Assembly: GCA_036310185.1 (NCBI GenBank)
Contig: JAXJSH010000016.1
Span: forward strand, 1-22,986
DNA: 22,986 bases
Direction of reading: 5' to 3'
DNA from: JALENY01 sp036310185
GTDB taxonomy: Bacteria; Bacillota; Clostridia; Lachnospirales; Lachnospiraceae
Shown here: positions 5,733-12,727 of the stretch, in pieces
Position numbering within the stretch: the first letter of the stretch is position 1
How the letters are laid out: each line of letters starts with the position of its first letter
Program-made: the position numbers and the translations under genes
Notes under the pieces: model-generated
Told to the model about the DNA's origin: nothing
Databases searched by the model: none
What the model saw: the letters and a program-made list of their open reading frames with translations, nothing else

Positions 5733-7703
5733 ATGGAAAAAGGAAAATATTATATTACAACGGCCATTGCCTATACATCCGGCAAGCCGCATATCGGTAA
5801 TACCTATGAGGCTGTGCTGGCTGACAGTATTGCCCGTTTCAAAAGACAGCAGGGCTACGATGTGTTTTTCCAGACCGGAACCGATGAACACGGTCAGAAA
5901 GTGGAACTGAAGGCTGCGGATAAAGGTGTGACCCCGAAAGAATTCGTGGACGAAGTAGCAGGTGAGATCAAAAATATCTGGGATCTGATGAATACATCCT
6001 ATGATAAATTTATCCGTACCACCGACGCAGACCATGAAGAACAGGTACAGAAAATTTTCAAAAAAATGTATGAAAAAGGCGATATCTATAAAGGATATTA
6101 TGAAGGCCTTTACTGTACCCCGTGTGAATCCTTCTTCACCGAGTCTCAGCTGGTGGACGGCAAATGTCCGGACTGCGGCCGCGAAGTGGTTCCGGCAAAA
6201 GAAGAAGCTTATTTCTTTAAAATGAGCAAATATGCAGACCGTCTGATTCAGCATATCAACGAGCATCCGGAATTTATTCAGCCGGTGTCCCGCAAAAACG
6301 AGATGATGAACAACTTCCTGCTTCCGGGACTTCAGGACCTGTGTGTATCAAGAACCTCTTTCAAGTGGGGTGTTCCGGTAGACTTTGACCCGAAACATGT
6401 TATTTATGTATGGTTGGACGCGCTGACCAACTACATCACTGGTATTGGTTATGACTGCGACGGCGACAACAAGGAACTGTTTGAGAAAATGTGGCCGGCA
6501 GATCTGCATCTGATCGGAAAAGATATTATCCGTTTCCATACGATTTACTGGCCGATCTTCCTGATGTCACTGGATCTTCCCCTTCCGAAACAGGTATTTG
6601 GACATCCGTGGCTGCTTCAGGGTGACGGAAAGATGAGTAAATCAAAGGGCAATGTGATCTACGCCGATGATCTGGTAAAATTCTTTGGTGTAGATGCAGT
6701 TCGTTACTTTGTACTTCATGAAATGCCGTTTGAAAACGATGGTGTGATCACATGGGAACTGATGGTAGAACGTCTGAACTCTGAACTTGCAAATACACTT
6801 GGAAACCTTGTAAACCGTACGATCTCCATGTCAAACAAATATTTTGACGGTGTTGTGACAAATACCGGTGTCAACGAGCCGGTAGACGAAGAACTGAAAA
6901 AAGTGGTTCTTGGCACCCGTGCAAAAGTGGAAGCAAAGATGGACGAGCTTCGTGTGGCAGATGCGATCACAGAAGTATTTACCCTGTTCAAACGCTGCAA
7001 CAAATATATTGATGAGACTATGCCGTGGGCCCTTGCAAAAGATGAGTCCAGAAAAGACCGTCTGGCAACAGTTCTGTACAATCTGGTAGAAGGCATCTGT
7101 ATCGGATCTACCCTTCTGGAATCCTTTATGCCGGAAACAACAGAGCGTATCCTGGCTCAGTTAAACGGAACAAAGAGAACCCTGGATGAGTGCGAGATCT
7201 GGGGTCTGTATCCGTCCGGAAATAAAGTAACTGAAAAACCGGAAATCCTGTTTGCAAGACTGGATGTAAAAGAGATCATGGAAAAAGTAGAGGTTCTGCA
7301 GGCTGCACAGGCAGCAGAAACTGGCAAAACAGAAGAAACTGCGGAAGAAGAGCCGGTGATCGACATTGAACCAAAAGCAGAGATCACATTTGATGATTTT
7401 GAAAAGCTGCAGTTCCAGGTTGGTGAGATCATTGCCTGTGAACCGGTGAAAAAATCCAAAAAACTTCTGTGTTCTCAGGTAAAAATCGGCAGCCAGGTAA
7501 AACAGATCGTATCCGGAATCAAATCTGCTTACTCCGCAGAGGAGATGGTAGGTAAAAAGGTAATGGTTCTGGTTAACTTAAAACCTGCAAAACTGGCAGG
7601 CGTGCTTTCCGAAGGTATGCTTTTGTGTGCAGAAGATGCGGACGGAAACTTAAGCCTGATGACACCGGAAAGAGAAATGCCGGCAGGCGCAGAAATCTGT
7701 TAG
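5733..7703 (+). CDS. metG: Methionyl-tRNA synthetase
   Basis: A 656-aa class I aminoacyl-tRNA synthetase that charges tRNA-Met with methionine. The Rossmann catalytic core carries the HIGH-like HIGN (20–23) and KMSKS (300–304). The zinc-binding insertion has one four-cysteine knuckle (C128xxC131 and C145xxC148). The anticodon-binding helical domain follows (about 340–500), then a Glu-rich linker and a C-terminal OB-fold tRNA-binding domain (about 545–656, LQFQVGEI to SEGMLLCAED), which gives dimeric enzymes of about this length. I chose ATG 5733 over the GTG directly before it because GGAGGAG lies at normal spacing. It has its own promoter and structured leader; tatD follows 73 bp downstream and is probably co-transcribed. 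Confidence 0.97.
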   Translation: MEKGKYYITTAIAYTSGKPHIGNTYEAVLADSIARFKRQQGYDVFFQTGTDEHGQKVELKAADKGVTPKEFVDEVAGEIKNIWDLMNTSYDKFIRTTDADHEEQVQKIFKKMYEKGDIYKGYYEGLYCTPCESFFTESQLVDGKCPDCGREVVPAKEEAYFFKMSKYADRLIQHINEHPEFIQPVSRKNEMMNNFLLPGLQDLCVSRTSFKWGVPVDFDPKHVIYVWLDALTNYITGIGYDCDGDNKELFEKMWPADLHLIGKDIIRFHTIYWPIFLMSLDLPLPKQVFGHPWLLQGDGKMSKSKGNVIYADDLVKFFGVDAVRYFVLHEMPFENDGVITWELMVERLNSELANTLGNLVNRTISMSNKYFDGVVTNTGVNEPVDEELKKVVLGTRAKVEAKMDELRVADAITEVFTLFKRCNKYIDETMPWALAKDESRKDRLATVLYNLVEGICIGSTLLESFMPETTERILAQLNGTKRTLDECEIWGLYPSGNKVTEKPEILFARLDVKEIMEKVEVLQAAQAAETGKTEETAEEEPVIDIEPKAEITFDDFEKLQFQVGEIIACEPVKKSKKLLCSQVKIGSQVKQIVSGIKSAYSAEEMVGKKVMVLVNLKPAKLAGVLSEGMLLCAEDADGNLSLMTPEREMPAGAEIC

Positions 7704-7709
7704 TAAGAC

Positions 7710-7749
7710 ATCGTGCAAAGAGATTCCGCAGAGAAACTCTTTGCACGAT
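7710..7749 (+). repeat. Perfect 13-bp hairpin between metG and tatD
   Basis: ATCGTGCAAAGAG (7710–7722) pairs without mismatch with 7737–7749 across a 14-nt loop. The following bases are ATATTTG, too poor in T for a strong terminator, so it may be a weak terminator, or a barrier or processing site between the cistrons. Confidence 0.6.
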
Positions 7750-7776
7750 ATATTTGTATTAAGAGGCGGGAATATT

Positions 7777-8547
7777 ATGATATTTGAAACCCATGCCCAC
7801 TATGACAGTGAGCAATTTGAGCCCGACCGTGACTTTCTGATCCGGACTATGCACGAGCACGGTATTGAGCGAATCATAAACGTCTGTGCGGAGGTGGAAA
7901 ACTGGCATCGAACCGAGGCTCTTATGGAACAGTATCCATTTATCTATGGTGCAGTTGGTGTTCATCCGGATGACGTGGGTGCATTAAATGAAGACTGGAT
8001 ACAGAAGATGAAAGATCTGTGCAGACATGAGAAAACCGTTGCGGTAGGCGAAATCGGCCTGGATTATTACTGGGATAAAGAACAGCATGAATCTCAGATC
8101 TACTGGTTTGAACGGCAGCTGGATGTGGCCCGTGAGGAAAAACTTCCGGTCATCATTCACAGCCGGGAAGCGGCAAAAGATACGCTGGATACCATGAAAC
8201 GCATGAACGCGGGTGAAACAGGCGGCGTAGTGCACTGCTTTTCTTATGGGAAAGAGATGGCCAGAGAATATCTGAATATGGGATTGGCAATTGGGATTGG
8301 CGGTGTGGTTACATTTAAAAATGCCAGAAAGCTGAAAGAGGTGGCAGAGTATGTGCCTCTGGAATCCATTTTGCTGGAAACGGATTCTCCGTATCTGGCA
8401 CCGGTGCCCTACAGAGGAAAGCGCAACAGTGCGTTGTATATTCCGTATATAGCGGAAGAAATCGCCCGGATAAAAAATATTTCTGTGGACGAAGTGCTGG
8501 AAGTTACCAGAGAAAATGCGTACCGTGTATTTCCGAAGAGCCGGTAA
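7777..8547 (+). CDS. tatD: TatD-family metal-dependent hydrolase
   Basis: A 256-aa TIM-barrel protein of the TatD family, cytoplasmic, with DNase or exonuclease activity in characterised members. Visible metal ligands are the THAHYD start (H6, H8), the Glu of VGEIGLDYYW, the His of VIIHSR, the His of VVHCFS and the Asp of LETDSPYL. The usual first Asp (DTHxH) is Glu here (ETHAH), a tolerated variant. I chose ATG 7777, preceded by AGAGGCGGG at 6-nt spacing, over a TTG at 7741 inside the hairpin. Linkage metG–tatD is common in Firmicutes. A strong terminator follows 24 bp after the stop. Confidence 0.93.
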   Translation: MIFETHAHYDSEQFEPDRDFLIRTMHEHGIERIINVCAEVENWHRTEALMEQYPFIYGAVGVHPDDVGALNEDWIQKMKDLCRHEKTVAVGEIGLDYYWDKEQHESQIYWFERQLDVAREEKLPVIIHSREAAKDTLDTMKRMNAGETGGVVHCFSYGKEMAREYLNMGLAIGIGGVVTFKNARKLKEVAEYVPLESILLETDSPYLAPVPYRGKRNSALYIPYIAEEIARIKNISVDEVLEVTRENAYRVFPKSR

Positions 8548-8571
8548 TACAAAATTATAATAGGTGATTAC

Positions 8572-8609
8572 AGTCAGACAAAGTTGAGCGGTTTTGTCTG
8601 ACTTTTTTT
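8572..8609 (+). terminator. Intrinsic terminator after tatD
   Basis: An 11-bp perfect stem (AGTCAGACAAA at 8572–8582, its complement at 8593–8603) has a 10-nt loop and seven T residues (8603–8609). It ends the metG–tatD unit. Confidence 0.9.
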
Positions 8610-8679
8610 GTTGGAGAGCACTCTTTTTGCAATGTCTGCATATAAATATAATATGATACCAGAGTCAAAAGGTCACATG

Positions 8680-8711
8680 TTTCATGCCTGCATGAAAAAA
8701 AAACCATGGTT
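8680..8711. repeat. Two palindromes upstream of the tetR promoter
   Basis: TTTCATGC/GCATGAAA (8680–8687 and 8690–8697, 2-bp spacer) is followed by the perfect 10-bp palindrome AACCATGGTT (8702–8711). Both lie just upstream of the −35 box at 8720. They may bind regulators of this operon; they have no U-tract suited to a terminator. Confidence 0.4.
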
Positions 8712-8719
8712 CCCATTGG

Positions 8720-8748
8720 TTGACACTTTATATACCAATTGGTATAAT
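8720..8748 (+). promoter_or_regulatory. Promoter of the tetR–GH13–glgB operon
   Basis: This is a consensus promoter: TTGACA (8720–8725), a 17-bp spacer and TATAAT (8743–8748). The spacer and −10 contain the palindromic operator at 8731–8746. Confidence 0.85.
8731..8746. promoter_or_regulatory. Probable TetR-family operator
   Basis: TATACCAATTGGTATA is a perfect 16-bp palindrome lying in the spacer and overlapping the −10 box, the usual place for a TetR-family autoregulatory operator. The half-site ATTGGT (8738–8743) recurs at 8715–8720, against the −35 box, 23 bp away. Confidence 0.75.
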
Positions 8749-8786
8749 AGTATCATCAAAAAGATTCTGTGACAGGGGTGAAAAGG

Positions 8787-9368
8787 ATGGATAACCGGGA
8801 ATTGATCTTGAAGACAGCGGTTTCGCTGTTCAGCGCCCGTGGCTACGATGCGGTGGGAGTACAGGAAATCGTGGAACAGGCGGGTGTTACAAAGCCGACG
8901 CTGTATTACTATTTTGGCAGCAAACAGGGACTTTTGCAGGAAATCGTGGATACAAACGGCATTATTCTGGAACAGATGCTGTCGGATGCAGCGGCGGTTC
9001 CGGGTGATGTTCCTTCGGCATTAAAACGGGTGGCACGGGCATATTTTGATTTTGCCAATGGTCACTGGGAATTTTACCGGCTTCTGGTGGGTCAGCTTCA
9101 TGCAGGTCATGAGACCGAGGGGTTCAGGACCGTATTTCCGGTAATCAGAAGATGTTATCAGTTTCTGGTAAAGCTGTTTGATGATTCGGCTGACATGCTG
9201 GGCAATATGAACGGGCGCCAGGCACAGTTCGCCATCAGTTTTCTGGGAACGCTGGATTCCCATATGGTAATGTTTATGCTGAATCCGGATGAAAAAGAAC
9301 ACGCCCATGTTACAGATGAAAAAGTGCACGAGATCGTGCGGCAGTTCCTGTATGGAATTTTTTCATAA
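8787..9368 (+). CDS. TetR/AcrR-family transcriptional regulator
   Basis: A 193-aa one-component regulator. The N-terminal helix-turn-helix (about 5–50) shows the TetR signature: AVSLFSARGYDAVGVQEIV followed by GVTKPTLYYYFGSKQGLL. The C-terminal ligand-binding and dimerisation domain (about 55–193) has no recognised ligand signature; it resembles the general TetR_C helical fold. ATG 8787 is preceded by AGGGGTG; an upstream in-frame GTG at 8769 is less likely. It is first in an operon with a GH13 enzyme (28 bp downstream) and glgB, and its promoter is overlapped by a perfect palindrome, so it probably represses itself and both glucan genes. The inducer is unknown. Confidence 0.9.
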   Translation: MDNRELILKTAVSLFSARGYDAVGVQEIVEQAGVTKPTLYYYFGSKQGLLQEIVDTNGIILEQMLSDAAAVPGDVPSALKRVARAYFDFANGHWEFYRLLVGQLHAGHETEGFRTVFPVIRRCYQFLVKLFDDSADMLGNMNGRQAQFAISFLGTLDSHMVMFMLNPDEKEHAHVTDEKVHEIVRQFLYGIFS

Positions 9369-9396
9369 TAGAAAGGGATTTTAGGAGGACTGGAAA

Positions 9397-10764
9397 ATGA
9401 CAGCATGGTATGAAGAAGCAATATTTTATCATATGTATCCGATCGGTATGACAGGAGTACCGAGACAGAATACACAGACAGAGGTGACACATCATTTTGA
9501 GGAACTGGAAGAATGGCTTCCTCATGTGAAAAATATAGGATGCAGCGCGATTTACATCGGACCGCTTTTTGAATCAGATGCCCATGGATATGATACAAGA
9601 GATTATAAGATGACAGATCGCCGTCTGGGTGATAATGATTCGTTTAAGCATTTTGTGAAAACCGCGCACGAACTGGGAATTAAGATCGTGGTGGACGGCG
9701 TGTTCAATCATGTGGGAAGAAATTTCTGGGCGTTCAACGACGTAAAAGAAAATCGGGAACGCTCCAAGTATTGCAGCTGGTTCAAGGGGCTTAATTTTGG
9801 ATGGAACAATGCTTACAATGATGGATTTTCCTATGAAGCATGGCACAACTGCTATGAACTGGTGAATCTGAATCTTCCAAATGAGGAAGTGCGCCGTTAT
9901 CTTATTCAGGATGTGGTGAATTTCTGGATTGATGAATTTGATATCGATGGCATCCGACTGGATTGTGCGGACTGCCTGCCGGATTATTTTATGGAGGAGC
10001 TCCGCCGTTTTACCGAAAGCAAAAAGCCGGAATTCTGGCTGATGGGTGAAGTGATCCATGGAGATTACAACCGTTATATGATCAACAACCGTCTTCACAG
10101 TGTGACCAATTATGAGATGCATAAGGCATTGTACTCCGGTCACAATGACCACAATTATTTTGAGATTGCCCACAGCTGCAGAAGAGAGTTTGAAGAGCAC
10201 GGCGGCATGTACCGTGACAAACTGCTTTATTCTTTTGTGGATAATCATGATGTGGATCGTCTTAAGAGTAAACTGCGCAATCCGGAACATCTTTTGCCGG
10301 TTCATACCCTTCTGTATACATTGCCGGGAATCCCGTCCATTTATTATGGTTCAGAATGGGGAATGGAAGGCCGCAAAGAGGGCGCAAATGATGATTTCCT
10401 TCGTCCCCATGTGGTTCTTTCCGAGGCCATTGAAAACAATCCGAATCCGGAACTGACCGATTGGATCACAACACTTGCTCAGATAAGAAAGGAACAGGCA
10501 CCGGTTCTGCAAAAAGGTGTGTACCGGGAACTTGGTCTTACAAACAGACAGTACGCCTTTTGCCGTGTTTATGACGAAAATGCGGTAGTTGTTGCTGTAA
10601 ACAATGATGAAAATGCGGCAGAAATGGATTTCGCAGTTCCATTTCCACAGAAAGAATATTATAATGGAATTACAAAAGAAAAATGCATCGTGGAGAATGG
10701 ACGGATTAGAGTGACTTTGGATGCCTGTGGAAGCATAATTTTAGTAACCAAAAGAGAGGGTTAA
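9397..10764 (+). CDS. Cytoplasmic GH13 alpha-amylase-family enzyme
   Basis: A 455-aa alpha-glucan-active glycoside hydrolase of family GH13 with no signal peptide, so it works on internal maltodextrins or glycogen. The (beta/alpha)8 barrel motifs are DGVFNH (100–105), GIRLDCAD with nucleophile D189, LMGEV with acid/base E218 and FVDNHD with D285. A short C-terminal beta domain occupies about 370–455. It is shorter than cyclomaltodextrinases with an N-terminal domain, and its barrel is compact. The start is fixed by AGGAGG upstream of the ATG. It ends 3 bp before glgB, so translation is probably coupled; hydrolase and branching enzyme would together shape branched glucan. Exact specificity (maltodextrin hydrolysis, debranching or transfer) cannot be read from sequence. 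Confidence 0.9.
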   Translation: MTAWYEEAIFYHMYPIGMTGVPRQNTQTEVTHHFEELEEWLPHVKNIGCSAIYIGPLFESDAHGYDTRDYKMTDRRLGDNDSFKHFVKTAHELGIKIVVDGVFNHVGRNFWAFNDVKENRERSKYCSWFKGLNFGWNNAYNDGFSYEAWHNCYELVNLNLPNEEVRRYLIQDVVNFWIDEFDIDGIRLDCADCLPDYFMEELRRFTESKKPEFWLMGEVIHGDYNRYMINNRLHSVTNYEMHKALYSGHNDHNYFEIAHSCRREFEEHGGMYRDKLLYSFVDNHDVDRLKSKLRNPEHLLPVHTLLYTLPGIPSIYYGSEWGMEGRKEGANDDFLRPHVVLSEAIENNPNPELTDWITTLAQIRKEQAPVLQKGVYRELGLTNRQYAFCRVYDENAVVVAVNNDENAAEMDFAVPFPQKEYYNGITKEKCIVENGRIRVTLDACGSIILVTKREG

Positions 10765-10767
10765 GGT

Positions 10768-12669
10768 ATGAAAAAGACCATGGAATTTACCGAACTGGAT
10801 CAGTATCTTTTCGGTCAGGGAACACATTATGACATTTACAAAAAGATGGGGGCGCATCCCCTTTCTCCGGATGGAGAGGGCGGCACATATTTTGCAGTGT
10901 GGGCGCCAGATGCGAGAAGAGTATCAGTGGTAGGTGATTTTAACGGTTGGGACCCGGAAAAAGATGTGATGACGCGCCTTGAACCGCTGGGTGTTTACGA
11001 GATTACCATAGAAAATGCAAAACCGGGTGATTTATATAAATATTGTATCGAGTCACCGTATGGTCAGATGCTGTACAAATCAGACCCATATGGAAATTGC
11101 TGTGAGTTCAGACCGGGCACCGCATCAAGGATTGTTGATATATCAAATTTTAAATGGACAGACGGTGTATGGATGAAAAAACGTGCCCAGTTTGATGTGA
11201 AAAAAGAGCCCATGCTCATCTATGAGATGCATATCGGTTCCTGGAAAAAGCATCCTTATTCCGAACAAAATCCGGTCGGTTTTTATACATACCGGGAAGT
11301 GGCTGAGCCGCTGGTTCAGTATTTAAGAGAGATGGGATATACCCATGTAGAACTTATGGGTATTGCGGAGCATCCTTTTGACGGTTCCTGGGGCTACCAG
11401 GTAACAGGATATTATGCACCGACCTCCCGATACGGAACACCGGAAGATTTCCAGTACCTTGTTAATTATCTGCACAGAAACAAGATCGGTGTGATCCTTG
11501 ACTGGGTACCGGCCCATTTCCCGAAAGATGCCCATGGTCTGGCCAATTTTGACGGATACTGTGTTTATGAGCATGCAGACCCGAGACAGGGCGAACATCC
11601 GGACTGGGGTACCAAGATTTTTAATTATGGCAGAAACGAAGTGAAAAACTTCCTGATCGCAAATGCGCTTTACTGGATCGAGCATTTCCATGTGGATGGA
11701 CTTCGTGTTGATGCGGTCGCATCCATGCTGTATCTGGATTATGGAAAAAATGATGGACAGTGGGTTGCAAATAAATATGGTGAAAACAAGAATCTGGAAG
11801 CGATCGAGTTCTTCCGTCATCTGAATTCCTGTCTCCTTGGCAGAAATCCGGGTACGGTTATGATCGCGGAAGAGTCTACCGCATGGCCGGGCGTAACAGC
11901 TCCGCCGGAAGAGGGCGGACTTGGATTTACATTGAAGTGGAATATGGGCTGGATGAACGATTTCCTGGAATACATGAAGCTGGATCCGTATTTCAGAAAA
12001 TACAATCACTATAAGATGACATTCTCAACCTCATATGCACACAGTGAGAAGTTCTGTCTTGTTCTTTCGCACGATGAGGTAGTGCATCTGAAATGTTCCA
12101 TGCTGAGCAAGATGCCGGGATATTTTATCGATAAGATCCACAATCTGATGGCAGGATATGCCTATATGATAGGCCATCAGGGCAAAAAGCTGCTGTTCAT
12201 GGGACAGGATTTTGGTCAGCTTCAGGAGTGGAGTGAAGAGCGTGAGCTTGACTGGTATCTGCTTGCAGAAGAAGAACACCGTCATCTTCAGGAATTTACG
12301 AGAGATCTGTTTGAAATCTATAATAAATATCCGGCGATGTATGCCACAGACTTTGATCCGGATGGATTTGAGTGGATCAATGCGGATGATATGGACCGAA
12401 GCATCTACAGCTTTGTAAGAAAATCTCCGACCAAGAGAAACAATCTGCTCTTTGTGATCAACTATACCCCGATGGCAAGACCGGATTACCGGGTAGGTGT
12501 TCCGAGAAAGAAACAGTACAAACTGATTCTGAACAGTCAGGATCCACAGTATGGAGGAAAAGAAGCACGTCCGGAAATCTATAAAGCAGAAAAGAAAGAA
12601 TGTGATGGAAGAGAGTTCTCATTTGCATACGATCTGCCTGCATATGGAGTTGCAGTATTCTTATATTAA
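10768..12669 (+). CDS. glgB: 1,4-alpha-glucan branching enzyme
   Basis: A 633-aa GH13 branching enzyme that cuts alpha-1,4 chains and re-attaches them in alpha-1,6 linkage during glycogen synthesis. An N-terminal CBM48 domain (about 35–120, FAVWAPDARRVSVVGDFNGW) precedes the catalytic barrel: DWVPAHFPKD (245–254), GLRVDAVASM with nucleophile D315, IAEEST with E368 and LSHDEVVH as the third catalytic site. An all-beta C-terminal domain ends in AYGVAVFLY. Length is on the short side because the extra N1 domain of some homologues is absent. Its ribosome binding site (GAGAGGG) lies in the last codons of the upstream GH13 gene, 3 bp away. The other glycogen genes (glgC, glgA, glgP) are not in the window. 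Confidence 0.96.
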   Translation: MKKTMEFTELDQYLFGQGTHYDIYKKMGAHPLSPDGEGGTYFAVWAPDARRVSVVGDFNGWDPEKDVMTRLEPLGVYEITIENAKPGDLYKYCIESPYGQMLYKSDPYGNCCEFRPGTASRIVDISNFKWTDGVWMKKRAQFDVKKEPMLIYEMHIGSWKKHPYSEQNPVGFYTYREVAEPLVQYLREMGYTHVELMGIAEHPFDGSWGYQVTGYYAPTSRYGTPEDFQYLVNYLHRNKIGVILDWVPAHFPKDAHGLANFDGYCVYEHADPRQGEHPDWGTKIFNYGRNEVKNFLIANALYWIEHFHVDGLRVDAVASMLYLDYGKNDGQWVANKYGENKNLEAIEFFRHLNSCLLGRNPGTVMIAEESTAWPGVTAPPEEGGLGFTLKWNMGWMNDFLEYMKLDPYFRKYNHYKMTFSTSYAHSEKFCLVLSHDEVVHLKCSMLSKMPGYFIDKIHNLMAGYAYMIGHQGKKLLFMGQDFGQLQEWSEERELDWYLLAEEEHRHLQEFTRDLFEIYNKYPAMYATDFDPDGFEWINADDMDRSIYSFVRKSPTKRNNLLFVINYTPMARPDYRVGVPRKKQYKLILNSQDPQYGGKEARPEIYKAEKKECDGREFSFAYDLPAYGVAVFLY

Positions 12670-12675
12670 AATTCA

Positions 12676-12720
12676 AAAAAGGAAGCGGGAGCCTTTGTAA
12701 GAGGTTCCCGTTTCCTTTTT
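12676..12720. terminator. Bidirectional terminator between glgB and the P-type ATPase gene
   Basis: An 18-bp stem (12676–12693 with 12703–12720, two G-U pairs) has a 9-nt loop, five A residues at the left foot and five T at the right, so it terminates from both sides. It serves glgB on the plus strand and the convergent ATPase gene on the minus strand. Confidence 0.9.
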
Positions 12721-12727
12721 CCTTGTT

